Source: Halostagnicola sp. A-GB9-2
Lineage (GTDB): Archaea > Halobacteriota > Halobacteria > Halobacteriales > Natrialbaceae
Assembly (NCBI RefSeq): GCF_030068615.1
Contig: NZ_JASJOC010000001.1
Location: 787,045 to 851,044, forward strand
DNA length: 64,000 nucleotides
Direction of reading: 5' to 3'
The translations under genes were made by a program, and so were the position numbers. Below the pieces are notes generated by a model. It ran no database searches. It was not told the DNA's origin and saw nothing but the letters and a program-made list of their open reading frames with translations. Positions 8,720 to 17,852 of this stretch are shown here, in pieces; the stretch's first letter is position 1, and every line of letters begins with the position of its first letter.

Positions 8720-8895
8720 CTGTCACTGGAGAAGGGGTATCTGGCCGCAGTGAATTGAGTGTTGTTGTAATAGACAACCCAAGCTCGGCCAACGAATGCG
8801 TACTTTATCCATCGGATGCTACCGACGAAGAACGCGAAACGATGTGGATTCTTGCCGAAGAGGGTGATTATTCTCCTCTGGCTCATAGTCAATGA
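8716..8895 (+). CDS. Small DUF7511-like protein (59 aa)
   Basis: This gene was read by hand. It starts at the ATG inside the ATGA overlap with UPF0058 and encodes 59 residues. The core is SVVVIDNPSSANECVLYPSD, then ERETMWILAEEGDYSPL. This matches the DUF7511 pattern of a short strand, a conserved Cys-x-x-Tyr and a W-[IL]-x-A-[DE] segment, and resembles the second DUF7511-like gene at 59736-60035. Both lack signal peptides. Function is unknown. The overlap, the codon pattern and the paralogue make it very likely a real gene. Confidence 0.7.
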   Translation: MTVTGEGVSGRSELSVVVIDNPSSANECVLYPSDATDEERETMWILAEEGDYSPLAHSQ

Positions 8896-8898
8896 TAA

Positions 8899-9237
8899 GC
8901 CCGCATAGAAGAGTCCGTCAGAATCGCGTCCGGATTCCCGGCACCGTTCGGCGTGTTGTCCGGCTACCGGTCCGGGCGTCCCGTCGTCACGCTCTGGTCG
9001 GATTCGTACGAGCAAAAAAACGGCGTGAAAACGCTGGGAACGACCGTCACCGATGTCGTCGAGGTCCGCAAGTCGACCACGCTCGAGCCGACCGAATCGG
9101 TGTCCAAAACGTACGAACTCGGTCCCTCCTACGATCGGTTTCGGTCGGGAACCGCCGCGGTTCGAACGTTCGGCGGTGATCGGCTCTTCGAGCGAACCGC
9201 ACCGCTCGAAGCCGAACTCGTTATCGAGGAGGAATAG
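8899..9237 (+). pseudogene. C-terminal fragment of an unrecognised protein
   Basis: The frame is open from just after a stop at 8896-8898 to 9237, and the sequence reads as good coding material from the first codons (EESVRIASGFPAPFGVLSGYRSG), before any reasonable start; the first candidate is a GTG at 8953. The rest is beta-rich and charged (VEVRKSTTLEPTESVSKTYEL, ending ELVIEEE). This suggests the 3' end of a longer gene whose 5' part was lost when the UPF0058-DUF7511 pair came to lie next to it. A short intact gene from GTG 8953 (94 residues) is the alternative. I do not recognise the family. Confidence 0.45.
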
Positions 9238-9391
9238 TCACGGCCTCGTTCCCGTCCCAGGTTCGGTTTTCAGGCAGACCAAACTATTGCTCGCCGATAG
9301 CACCGTTGTCGGGAACCGTCTTTCATATTTTCAGACCGTTCAAACCGCCTGAGCTGAGATTTACAACCGTCGGTGTGGTGATCACGATAAT

Positions 9392-10495
9392 ATGCGTGAC
9401 GACGACACCTCGAGGATCCTCCGACGAACGATGTTAACGGCGACCGGAAGCGCGCTCGCGCTCTCGAGCACGGGTGCGGCACAAACCACCGAGAACAACA
9501 CGGTCGACTGGTTCTCGGACCGATGTCCCGATGCGACGACCGAGCCGAGCATGGGCCACTGCGACGGGGCGAGCATGGAGGGGTGTACCGACGACCACCC
9601 CGAAACCGAAGCGCTTCGCGAGGCCGTTGCGGAAACGCTCGAGGAGGAGTATCCAGACGCGAATGCGTTACTCGAGGCCGGCTTCAAGCCGTACTTCGAC
9701 ACGATTTCGACGGACGACGACGACTGGTCTCACTGGTTGAGCCCGGAGCATATCAGCGACGATAGCGTCATGGACCCCGAGCGGCCCGAGTCGGTCCTCG
9801 TCGACAACGACTCGTGGCGATCGATCGGTGTGATGTTCATCGCGACCAGTGACGGCGAGGCGATCGATCCGCCGCCGGCGGTGTACGAAGTGGATTCGGA
9901 GGGCGAGGAAGACGACTTCGACGACGGACATCACGACGACGGACACCACCACAATGATGGGGGCGGGCATCACCACAACGACGGACACCACTACGACGAT
10001 GAGAATGGGCATCACGAGGGTGACGGCGGCGACCACCATCACGAGGATGACGACCACTACGGGGACGATCACGACGACGACCACCACGATGGCGACGATC
10101 ACCGCGAGGAGGACGACCACGAGAACGGAGACCATCACCACGACCACGCGGGCGACGAAAATCGCTGTGCGCCGTGGCACTACCACGCCGGACTCCCGGG
10201 GCGATTCGCGTGGTGGTTCTACCAGCAGGTCTACGAGGGCGACTCGAGCGACCGCTCACTCCAACTCCCCTGCCGGACCCCCTGTATGATGCACGTCTGG
10301 ACGGTCGACCACCCCGAGGGCGTCTACGCCCACGACGCGCCGCCGGCCGAGTACCGAGAGCGAGAATCGCCGGCGGAAAACGGGTTCGACACCGACGCAG
10401 AGCCGGGCGAGGATCGACTCGAGTGGGATGCCCTCCCCGAGAGCGAGCTACCTGACGTGATGCCCGACGAGTTGAGAGAGTGGATCGATTGGTGA
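9392..10495 (+). CDS. Tat-exported His/Asp-rich metal-binding-like protein
   Basis: This 367-residue protein begins with a Tat signal (twin Arg in RILRRTMLTATGSALAL) and ends export at about residue 30. A folded domain follows (residues 60-165, with LLEAGFKPYFDT and SWRSIGVMFIATSDGE). Then comes an extreme stretch at about residues 175-255 made almost only of His, Asp, Glu and Gly (DGHHDDGHHHNDGGGHHHND and similar). The C-terminal domain has more His, Trp and Cys (APWHYHAGLPGRFAWW, LPCRTPCMMHVW). Such His tracts in exported proteins usually bind Zn, Ni, Co or Cu. No transporter is adjacent. The long ORF on the opposite strand is its shadow. Confidence 0.8.
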   Translation: MRDDDTSRILRRTMLTATGSALALSSTGAAQTTENNTVDWFSDRCPDATTEPSMGHCDGASMEGCTDDHPETEALREAVAETLEEEYPDANALLEAGFKPYFDTISTDDDDWSHWLSPEHISDDSVMDPERPESVLVDNDSWRSIGVMFIATSDGEAIDPPPAVYEVDSEGEEDDFDDGHHDDGHHHNDGGGHHHNDGHHYDDENGHHEGDGGDHHHEDDDHYGDDHDDDHHDGDDHREEDDHENGDHHHDHAGDENRCAPWHYHAGLPGRFAWWFYQQVYEGDSSDRSLQLPCRTPCMMHVWTVDHPEGVYAHDAPPAEYRERESPAENGFDTDAEPGEDRLEWDALPESELPDVMPDELREWIDW

Positions 10496-10604
10496 GTACG
10501 AAACCGTGACGGACGGGCATCGGTAGAGCGGAAGGGCCGTCAAAGCGAAAGGATGTCAGGCGAAACGAATGTCAGAGAGAAGGGGTCGTTAAGCAAAAAG
10601 ACCG

Positions 10605-11774
10605 TCAGGGCGTCATGACGACCTTGATGCAGTCGTCTTCCTTGTTGTTGAACGTCTCGTACATCTCCGGGCCGTCCTCGAGGCCGACCTGGTGGGTGAT
10701 GACGAACGAGGGGTCGATCTCGCCGTCATCGATCTTCTCCATGAGCGGGTCGAGATAGCGCTGGACATGGGTTTGGCCCGATTTCACCGTTATCGCCTTG
10801 TTCATGAGGGGACCGAACGGGATGTTGTCCGACTGCCCCATGTAGACGCCGGGGACCGAGAGCGTGCCGCCCTTTCGACAGCACTTGATCGCCTCGCGCA
10901 GGACGTGCGGGCGGTCGTCCTCGAGGTGTATTTCCTGTTTGACTTGATCGGTCACGCCGGCCAGTCCCGTGCCGTGGGCTTCCGAACCGACCGCGTCGAT
11001 ACACCGATCCGGTCCGCGACCGCCGGTCATCGCCATCAACCGGTCGTAGACGTCTTCGTGTTCGAAGTTGAGGGTCTCCGCATCGCCGTGATTGCGCGCC
11101 ATCTCGAGGCGCTCGGGGATGCGATCGATCGCGATCACCTGATTCGCGCCGAACATCCAGGCGCTCTGGATGGCGAACTGGCCGACCGGGCCACAGCCCC
11201 AGACAGCGACCGTATCGCCGTCTTCGATCTGGGCGTTTTCGGCGGCCATGTATCCCGTCGGAAAGATATCCGAGAGGAACAGCACCTCCTCGTCGGAGAG
11301 GTCGGAGTCGACTTTAATCGGGCCGACATCGGCGTGGGGAACCCGCAGGAACTCCGCCTGTCCACCCGCGTAGCCGCCTAACATGTGTGAAAATCCGAGG
11401 AGGCCGGCCGGAGAGTGGCCCATCGTCTTGCTGATCAGTTCGGCGTTCGGGTTCGTGTTGTCACAGAGCGAATACAGGTCCTCGCCGCAGAACCAGCACG
11501 AACCGCAGCTGATCGTGAAGGGAACGACCACGCGGTCGCCGACCTCGAGTCGGTCGACCTCGCTTCCAACCTCGACGACTTCGCCCATCGGCTCGTGGCC
11601 GAGCACATCGCCTTCTCGCATTCCGGGCATGTAGCCGTTGTAGAGGTGAAGGTCGGATCCGCAGATGGCGGTGGCCGTGATCTCGATGATCGCATCGGTC
11701 GGATTAGCGATTTCGGGTTTCGGAACCTCGTCGACGCGAACGTCCTTTTCGTCGTGCCAGACGAGCGCTTTCAT
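10605..11774 (-). CDS. Zinc-dependent alcohol dehydrogenase (MDR family)
   Basis: This 389-residue medium-chain dehydrogenase has a GroES-like N-terminal domain with catalytic zinc ligands C38, H60 and E61 ([13 protein letters not shown]). The structural zinc lobe is C90, C93, C96 and C104 ([15 protein letters not shown]). The NAD-binding fold contains [12 protein letters not shown] and AIDRIPERL. The inserted segment [25 protein letters not shown] is typical of the glutathione-independent formaldehyde dehydrogenase/threonine dehydrogenase-like branch. The substrate cannot be told from sequence. It stands alone between a plus-strand exported protein and the minus-strand membrane paralogues. 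Confidence 0.85.
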   Translation of the reverse strand: MKALVWHDEKDVRVDEVPKPEIANPTDAIIEITATAICGSDLHLYNGYMPGMREGDVLGHEPMGEVVEVGSEVDRLEVGDRVVVPFTISCGSCWFCGEDLYSLCDNTNPNAELISKTMGHSPAGLLGFSHMLGGYAGGQAEFLRVPHADVGPIKVDSDLSDEEVLFLSDIFPTGYMAAENAQIEDGDTVAVWGCGPVGQFAIQSAWMFGANQVIAIDRIPERLEMARNHGDAETLNFEHEDVYDRLMAMTGGRGPDRCIDAVGSEAHGTGLAGVTDQVKQEIHLEDDRPHVLREAIKCCRKGGTLSVPGVYMGQSDNIPFGPLMNKAITVKSGQTHVQRYLDPLMEKIDDGEIDPSFVITHQVGLEDGPEMYETFNNKEDDCIKVVMTP

Positions 11775-11936
11775 CGATATCTCCCGCCGTGATCGGCGCG
11801 CTTCGGCTCCGCGGACTCGATCCCGGTCGTGTTACGAGTTGTACAAGTCACGGTAGCGAACGACACTCAAGATTCAACTAAAGCTGGTCCCTGCTCCTGC
11901 AAGAAACGATATTTGATCTGTGGATCGACCTGCGAC

Positions 11937-12974
11937 TCACTCCCAGTCGATATCCTCGCCGCGACCGGATTCCCGGAGGATGAACGGGCCGATCGCGAGC
12001 GTTCGCTTGGCCATCGTGGCGATCCGTACGACGAACGAGACCAGGATCAAGAACGGCGTGACCGCGATGGTCGTCGTGGCGGCGACGATCCAGACGAGCG
12101 CGTCGATACCGAGGAAGGACCCAGTCGCCGCGTTCGCGTCGAAAAAGAGGATCATCGAAGCCGTGACGATCAGGGCGGGAACCGCGACGTACATCATCGC
12201 CCGCGAGAGGTTGATGAGCTCCCACTGAAAGTACAGCGTCTTGAAGTGCTCTCGAGCGAGTCCGAACAGTTTCAGCGATTCGAGCAGTTCGTCGTAGGCG
12301 TCGCGGGCCTCGTCGGTGAACGAGTCGGCGTGGGACTGTTCGATTCGCCGGGCGCGAAAGATCTTCCACGAGTAGTTGTAATCCAGCGCCGATTTCACGA
12401 CGGAGTAGGTGCCGAACTGCGCGTTCTCGAGGTCGTCACGTATTGTGTCGGCGTGGGTAGTGAGGTTGTCGGTGAAGTCGTCGACGCGGTCGATGAACTC
12501 CTCGTCGTGGCTGTCGGAGACGGCACTTCGAAAGTCCCGTGCCCGTTCTTCGGAGGCGGCGATGATCGCCTGCAGGAACGACGACGGCTCCGGCGGACTC
12601 ACCGGCGCGTCGATCGACGATTCGACGTCCTCTCGAAACTCCATCGCGCCGTCTAATCGCTCGCGCTGGTCCTCAACCGCGCCGAGTTCCTGGGAGAGGA
12701 CGAGCGAATTGATCGAGACGACGAGTGTGACGCCGGTAATCAAGGCGGTCGTGAGCCCCTGAAACAACGTGTGGACGGGTTCTTTCGTCTCGAGCAGAGA
12801 TCGGAGCGAAACGGGGCTGATCTGGCTCGCGGCCAACAGCCCGACGAACACGAACACCATGAGACCGGCGGTGACGAGCCATCGGTTGGCGTTCAACAGG
12901 AGTTCGTGTTTCAACGTCGAGTCGACGCTCCGCTCGGCCATCGTATCGCCCGGCTGCGAACCCTCGTCGCTCAT
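11937..12974 (-). CDS. Four-helix membrane protein, tandem paralogue 3
   Basis: This 345-residue protein has two N-terminal membrane helices (about 34-54 and 74-97), a soluble helical middle of about 130 residues, two more helices near 228-250 and 262-290, and a cytosolic tail ending GPFILRES. Shared motifs with the two upstream neighbours are INSLVLSQELG, a xPVSPPEP turn before FLQ, and EHFKTLYFQWELINLSR. I do not recognise a named family. Three such genes in a row on the same strand point to local duplication, and they may form a hetero-oligomeric membrane complex. Confidence 0.7.
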   Translation of the reverse strand: MSDEGSQPGDTMAERSVDSTLKHELLLNANRWLVTAGLMVFVFVGLLAASQISPVSLRSLLETKEPVHTLFQGLTTALITGVTLVVSINSLVLSQELGAVEDQRERLDGAMEFREDVESSIDAPVSPPEPSSFLQAIIAASEERARDFRSAVSDSHDEEFIDRVDDFTDNLTTHADTIRDDLENAQFGTYSVVKSALDYNYSWKIFRARRIEQSHADSFTDEARDAYDELLESLKLFGLAREHFKTLYFQWELINLSRAMMYVAVPALIVTASMILFFDANAATGSFLGIDALVWIVAATTTIAVTPFLILVSFVVRIATMAKRTLAIGPFILRESGRGEDIDWE

Positions 12975-13159
12975 CGGTGTACACGATTACTGGCACAACG
13001 GCGTGGAAATAAATGTCGATGCTCGTCGCCGCGGTCGCCATCGGTCCCCACGATGTTGCCATCGCTATCGGAATCCGTACGCACCATCGGATCGAGCGAA
13101 TCGACAGTCGGAGCGGATGAACTACCGCGACCGGAAGTCGACGGTAGGGGAAACGGCGT

Positions 13160-14197
13160 CTACTCTTCGAAATCGACCCGCGGGACGAACGGACCGAAGT
13201 CCGCCGTCCGACTCGCGATCGAGGCGATACGGAACGTGTAGACCAGCAGGACGATAAACGGGAGGAAGACGACCGTGACGACCACGCTGACGACGAGAAC
13301 GAGGAGCGTCGGATCACCGACCGCGTCGATGATCGAACTGTAGGTCATCATGAAGATCCCGCCGCCGAGCAGCGTCGGAAACCCGACGACCAACAGGAGT
13401 TTCGAAAGGTGAGCCAGCTCGTGTTGCATGTACAACGTCTTGAACGATTGTCTGGCAACGGCTAGGTGACCGAACAGTTCGACGAGGACCGACAGCGTGT
13501 CGGCGGCATCGTCGGGAAGCTCCGAACCGTACTCCTCTCGGATCGTTCGAGCGGCATAAAGGTGGGCACCGTTGAAGTGGCCGAGGACCGACGAAAGCGC
13601 GTCAAACGTGCCGAAATCGGCGTCCTCGAGCGCGTCAGAGACGATTTTCCCCTCGGAGGTGACCGCGTCGGCGAACTCCTCGAGGAGCGTCGCGAGTTCC
13701 GGGTCGTCGACGCGATCCGCCGCCGATTCCAGCGTTTCGGCGCGGTCGACGACAGATTCCACGACGAGTTGGAGAAAATCGGCGGGTGCGGCCGGACTGA
13801 CAGTCACTCCGGTTAGCGCCTCGACGTCGCGCCGAAACGACGCCATCGCTTCGAATCGGTCCGCCAGATCTCCAGGCCACCCCAGCTCCTGGGACAGCAC
13901 GAGCTGGTTGATCGCGAGGACGATGGTGATGAACGGGAGGGTTCCGCCGACGATGGCCGCGACGAGGGTCGTGGCCGTTTCGGGATCCGTGACGGGAATG
14001 TACCCCGCAAACCCGATGATGGCACAGACGAGGAGGACGACGATCGAGAACAGCGCCGTAAGGGCGTAGCGGTTCCCGTCGAGGACGATCCAGCGCTTGA
14101 TCGGCGATTCGCGAAGCCGCTCGTGAACCAGGTCGCTCTGGGTCACCTCCTCATCGATCGCCTCGTCGCTACTCACGAGATTCTCATCGTTACTCAT
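13160..14197 (-). CDS. Four-helix membrane protein, tandem paralogue 2
   Basis: This 345-residue middle member of the triplet has the same layout: two N-terminal helices (YALTALFSIVVLLVCAIIGF and a second with LPFITIVLAINQLVLSQELG), a soluble middle with VTVSPAAPADFLQ, the signature ARQSFKTLYMQHELAHLSK, and two C-terminal helices ahead of a conserved DFGPFVPR end. It begins MSNDENLVSSDEAIDEEV, an acidic cytosolic tail unlike its neighbours. The gaps of 185 bases downstream and 74 bases upstream allow separate promoters. Function unknown. Confidence 0.7.
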   Translation of the reverse strand: MSNDENLVSSDEAIDEEVTQSDLVHERLRESPIKRWIVLDGNRYALTALFSIVVLLVCAIIGFAGYIPVTDPETATTLVAAIVGGTLPFITIVLAINQLVLSQELGWPGDLADRFEAMASFRRDVEALTGVTVSPAAPADFLQLVVESVVDRAETLESAADRVDDPELATLLEEFADAVTSEGKIVSDALEDADFGTFDALSSVLGHFNGAHLYAARTIREEYGSELPDDAADTLSVLVELFGHLAVARQSFKTLYMQHELAHLSKLLLVVGFPTLLGGGIFMMTYSSIIDAVGDPTLLVLVVSVVVTVVFLPFIVLLVYTFRIASIASRTADFGPFVPRVDFEE

Positions 14198-14271
14198 AGA
14201 GCGTGTGCGAACTCGTTAGTGGCGCTCGTAGATTCGAACGCGAACGAAAGACAAACGCGACGCCGTCTCGA

Positions 14272-15333
14272 CTATTCATCACCATCGTCCTCCCCGTAAG
14301 AGACGTCGAACGGCCCAGCGTCGGGATCTTTCTGGGGCAACATCGGACCGACCGAAGCGGTCCTGCGCGTCACGGTCGCGGTGCGCAGGATGTACGAGAC
14401 CAGTAGCGCAAGCGGCGAGACGACGATCGCGATGAGTGCGCTCACGACGATCGGGAGATAGACGATACTGACGCTCGCACCGCCGAAATCGGCGTAGACG
14501 AGCCCAATAATGATCGCCGACAGAATCGCGGGAACGCCCGAATAAATCGTCAACTGGGAAAAACGGGTGAGCTCCCGCTGAAGATAGGTCGTCTTGAAGT
14601 GCTCCTGTGCGACGTCGAACAGTTGAAGCGTCCCGATCAGATCGTCGAACGCCTCGAGTTGCTCGTCCGAAAGCTCGTCGGCGTAGCGCCCGCGAAGGTG
14701 TCTTGCGACGTACACCTGCCAGGCGTTGTTGTACCGGATCGACGCGGAGACCGCTTTGAACGTCCCGAACGACGTCTCCTCGAGCGTCTCGTCGACCCGG
14801 TCGGTCCGCTCCTGAACGCTGTTTACGTACTGGTCGACGTGCGTTTTAAATTCGCTATTATCGTGGTCGTCCACGGCGTCGGCGAGCGCTCCCGCGCGGT
14901 GGTGTATCGCCTTGACGATCAGTTCGAGTATCCTCGTGGGCGATGCAGGACTCGCCGGAACGCCGGTCTTCTCCTCGAGATCACGGCGAAACTTCATGAC
15001 GCCGTCGAGCTCTCCGCGGGCTTGTCCGGCCGTCGCGAACTCCTGGGAGAGGATCAGCTGATTGATCGAGACGACCAGCGTGACGAGCGAGAACGTCCCC
15101 GCGATCATTCCACCCGCGAGTCGCGTGATCGAGTCGTCGTTGACGAACGAGATGAATCCGATTTCGTTCAATACGAGAAAGAGCACGAACGTGGCGGCCG
15201 AAAGCACGAGAGTAATAAAGAGCCGGTCTCCCTCGACCAAAATCCACTCCCGAAACTGCGTCACGGAACTGGTCCGTTCGCCTATCTCGGTCCCGTAAGA
15301 CTCGAGCGTCTCGTCCGTCTCGGAAGACCCCAT
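14272..15333 (-). CDS. Four-helix membrane protein, tandem paralogue 1
   Basis: This 353-residue protein is the first in transcription order. The ATG at 15333 (MGSSETDETLESYG) is chosen over an in-frame start 41 codons upstream because the other two copies also begin with a short acidic tail before the first helix. The helices contain LFITLVLSAATFVLFLVL and LVTLVVSINQLILSQEF; the soluble part holds TGVPASPASPTRILE and EHFKTTYLQRELTRFSQ; the end is SVGPMLPQKDPDAG. The shared FKTxYxQxEL motif lies directly before the third helix in all three copies and is probably a functional contact. Confidence 0.7.
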   Translation of the reverse strand: MGSSETDETLESYGTEIGERTSSVTQFREWILVEGDRLFITLVLSAATFVLFLVLNEIGFISFVNDDSITRLAGGMIAGTFSLVTLVVSINQLILSQEFATAGQARGELDGVMKFRRDLEEKTGVPASPASPTRILELIVKAIHHRAGALADAVDDHDNSEFKTHVDQYVNSVQERTDRVDETLEETSFGTFKAVSASIRYNNAWQVYVARHLRGRYADELSDEQLEAFDDLIGTLQLFDVAQEHFKTTYLQRELTRFSQLTIYSGVPAILSAIIIGLVYADFGGASVSIVYLPIVVSALIAIVVSPLALLVSYILRTATVTRRTASVGPMLPQKDPDAGPFDVSYGEDDGDE

Positions 15334-15663
15334 AGCAGTACTGTCGCTCTGACCGACAATAATGGTCGACGTTGCATATCGGACGAACGACCGCCCAGGA
15401 GGGGTCGAGGATCCGAAACCACCCGAACGATCGCTCCATTCAGGGCCTACACTCAAATGCGTCCACGGTGTCGATCCGGGTATGATCGGTTACGGTGATC
15501 GGTTACGGGGGCTTGAAACCGTCCCACACGGTCGGTACCCTCGAGACGATCAATGCGCTAGAGAGGGGCGACCTGCTCGAGCGACCGGGGGCCATCGGCG
15601 GAGCCGCGTGGAAGCAATGGTTCGAAAGACACCAACGACACGTGCTCGAGGACGAGCCTCCTG
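15334..15663. other. Divergent intergenic region with an uncertain ORF
   Basis: This is the spacer between the first membrane paralogue (minus) and an FxLYD lipoprotein (plus). A stretch at about 15540-15660 reads in one frame as LETINALERGDLLERPGA and GAAWKQWFERHQRHVLEDE, which looks coding, but it runs on into the lipoprotein gene in the wrong frame and has no good start. It may be a gene remnant. A tandem GATCGGTTACG doublet is at about 15485-15507. Confidence 0.4.
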
Positions 15664-16158
15664 ATGGCTCCGAACTCGCCGAGTCGCCGCACCGTTCTCA
15701 CCGTGGGCGGGACGGTGACCGCCGCAATCCTCGCGGGCTGCAACGGCATCGATATCGGCGATGAACCGGATTACGAAGCCGGCGACGTCGGTGACATCGA
15801 CGGCGAGGAGCGGACGGCCGAAGAGATGATCGCGGCCGAAAGCGTCGCCAAACAGGAGATCACGGAAGGAGTGACCCCGCTCGAGGGAATCACGATCGTC
15901 GATCACGAGTTCGTTCTCGAGGACGGATACCTCGGTTCGACCGTCCAGGGAACCGTCGAGAACATCGGAAACGACCGAATCGAACTCGTGGAAGTTCGCG
16001 TTCGCGTCTACGACGAAAACGGCACCCAGATCGACCGGTACCTCGACACGACCGGCGATCTGAGCGGCGGCTCCGAGTGGGAGTTTCAGGTCGTTATCCT
16101 CGAGCCGCCGGCGGATATCGCCGACTACGATATCGTTGTCCTCGGAACGCCGGCGTAA
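15664..16158 (+). CDS. FxLYD-type lipoprotein
   Basis: This 164-residue protein has a Tat-type N-terminus with SRRTVLTVGGTVTAAILAGC, whose Cys near residue 26 is the lipobox Cys, so it is exported and lipid-anchored outside the cell. After an acidic linker comes an FxLYD-like beta domain (LGSTVQGTVENIGNDRIELVEVRVRVYDENG, then SGGSEWEFQVVIL). Such domains resemble small immunoglobulin-like folds and their ligands are unknown. It converges with the HPP gene, whose stop lies 26 bases away. Confidence 0.8.
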   Translation: MAPNSPSRRTVLTVGGTVTAAILAGCNGIDIGDEPDYEAGDVGDIDGEERTAEEMIAAESVAKQEITEGVTPLEGITIVDHEFVLEDGYLGSTVQGTVENIGNDRIELVEVRVRVYDENGTQIDRYLDTTGDLSGGSEWEFQVVILEPPADIADYDIVVLGTPA

Positions 16159-16183
16159 ACCCGAAACATCGAGCAACGACAAC

Positions 16184-16726
16184 TTATCGCGGATCTTCCG
16201 GTTCGACGCCGTAGGTATTCTGAACGCGCTCGACGACGATATCGTGAAATCCGACGAGTATCGCGACGGCGAGGACGATGACGACGACCTCGATGAGCGT
16301 CGCCATGAGCCCGAGGGCGACGATCAGCGTCGTCGCACAGGCCGCCGGATGATTCGTATTGGTCCAGAGCATCCCGATCGTCGTCAGGACCATCGCGATC
16401 GTTCCGCTGAGTGCGAGCCTGCCGACCTCGCTCGAGAACGGTTCGCCCTGTTCGAAGGCGTCAACGACGACCAGTCCGTCGGCGAGCACCAAGTACGCGA
16501 TCAATCCGCAGACCGCGGCGACGGCGTGCCCGCCGATTACGTGATACGCGCCCTCCGCTCGAGGCTGTTCGCCGGTCGCGAGCAGGTACGCGGAGGGGCC
16601 GAGACTGGGAAAGAGAAACGGTTGCCCCGACGCCCAGGCCATGCCACCCAGAAGAACGAAATGCAACACGACGTTGACCCCCGCGCTCAGATCGTCCCGA
16701 AGGCTCATCGACTCCAGATAAGCCAA
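16184..16726 (-). CDS. HPP family membrane protein
   Basis: This protein of about 180 residues has four to five hydrophobic helices. The HPP family hallmark is in LFPSLGPSAYLLATG (about residues 38-52), and a second conserved piece is LWTNTNHPAACATTLIVALG, which carries the HPxA motif. Some bacterial and plastid HPP proteins take part in nitrite transport, but the role here is unproven. The start could also be the internal Met at residue 7 (MSLRDDL). It is convergent with the FxLYD lipoprotein and not obviously in an operon. Confidence 0.8.
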   Translation of the reverse strand: MAYLESMSLRDDLSAGVNVVLHFVLLGGMAWASGQPFLFPSLGPSAYLLATGEQPRAEGAYHVIGGHAVAAVCGLIAYLVLADGLVVVDAFEQGEPFSSEVGRLALSGTIAMVLTTIGMLWTNTNHPAACATTLIVALGLMATLIEVVVIVLAVAILVGFHDIVVERVQNTYGVEPEDPR

Positions 16727-16852
16727 TCGGACTGATAAACATACGGTCGAGCGGGTCGTGATCGGGACTAATCGTCGAGGACAATATGATTGATGTGTAG
16801 CAGAAGTGAGACGCTATCGAACCCCGAAAACAATCAGCGAATCGAATACTGA

Positions 16853-17689
16853 TTACTGCTCTTCGTCCTGGAGCTCCGCGAGTTCGGCTTCGACTTCCTC
16901 GTCCGGAACCTCCGCCTCGAGGTCTTCGATCTCTTCCTCGTCGACGTCCGCTTCAATGTCCGCGTCGGGTTCCGGTTCGGGTTCGGTCTCGCCACCGCCG
17001 ACATCGGACTTGAGCGTCTCGAGTTCGGCTTCGACGCCGCTGTCGGTCGAGAGTTCCTCGAGCTCTCGGTCGATGTTGTCCTTATCGGAGAGCACGTCGT
17101 CGAAGGCACCCGATTCGTGGAGTTCGTCCATCGCGGCGGAGCGAGCCTCCATATCTTCGGTTTGTTCTTCGGCGCGTTCGATCGCTCGGCCGACGTCCTC
17201 GAACTCGTCTCCGGTCGCGGTCATCGCTTCGGAGACCGTCGAGCTCGCTTCGGCGGCTTCGTAGCGAGCTTTCATCGTTTCCTTCTTCGTTCGGAACTCC
17301 TCGATGCGGTTCTGGAGTTCGTCCTTTTGCTCGATGAGCCGATCCTGTTGGCTCTGGAGCTCGGAAACCTGACGCTCGAGGTCCTCGATCTGGTTCATCT
17401 TCGTCTTTTTTTTCTCGAGGGCGCGCCGAGCGAGGTCTTCGCGATCCTGCTGGACCGCGGTGCGAGCCTGCTCGTTGTGTTTCTCGACGTTATCCTCGAG
17501 CCGACGTTGTTGCATCTCGAGGCGCTTTTTCTGGGTCGTCAGGTCGGCGATGCCGCGTTTGACGTCCTGAAGCTGGTCGCGCATCTGCTCGTAGGAGTAA
17601 TCGAGCGTCTGCGTCGGGTCCTCGGCCCGGTTGAGGAGCGAGTTGATTTTCGACCGGATGACGTAAGAGGTCCGAGAGAGGATGCCCAT
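16853..17689 (-). CDS. pspA: PspA/IM30 (ESCRT-III-like) membrane-stress protein
   Basis: This 278-residue protein starts MGILSRTSYVIRSKINSLLNRAEDP, the amphipathic membrane-binding opening of PspA, followed by YEQMRDQLQDVKRGIADL. Long coiled coils cover about residues 30-190. The haloarchaeal version ends in an acidic tail (about 200-278, EPEPEPDADIEADVDEEE). PspA forms ESCRT-III-like assemblies that protect or remodel membranes. The ATG at 17689 is chosen because the N-terminal helix is diagnostic; 58 extra upstream codons in the open frame are rejected. It is monocistronic and divergent from an alpha/beta hydrolase. Confidence 0.9.
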   Translation of the reverse strand: MGILSRTSYVIRSKINSLLNRAEDPTQTLDYSYEQMRDQLQDVKRGIADLTTQKKRLEMQQRRLEDNVEKHNEQARTAVQQDREDLARRALEKKKTKMNQIEDLERQVSELQSQQDRLIEQKDELQNRIEEFRTKKETMKARYEAAEASSTVSEAMTATGDEFEDVGRAIERAEEQTEDMEARSAAMDELHESGAFDDVLSDKDNIDRELEELSTDSGVEAELETLKSDVGGGETEPEPEPDADIEADVDEEEIEDLEAEVPDEEVEAELAELQDEEQ

Positions 17690-17852
17690 ACTCCCTAGGT
17701 ATCGCTCGTGGCCCTTAAAAACATCACTTTGATAACAGTCTGTGTGGTGTGAAACAGCCGATCGGCCGGAAGACGGCAAGAAGCGGCCCGGACAGCGGCG
17801 ACGTGTTCGCCGGACGGAAGGAATTTGCAGACGGCACTCGAACGTCGAACCG

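Noticed and set aside
9668..10186. 172-residue valine-rich ORF on the minus strand
   Set aside because: It is the exact antisense of the His/Asp codon tract of the exported protein and has no start context or codon bias of its own.
15495..15764. 89-residue ORF with a coding-like stretch LETINALERGDLLERPGA
   Set aside because: It overlaps the FxLYD lipoprotein in another frame and has no credible start; kept only as a possible remnant in the intergenic entry.
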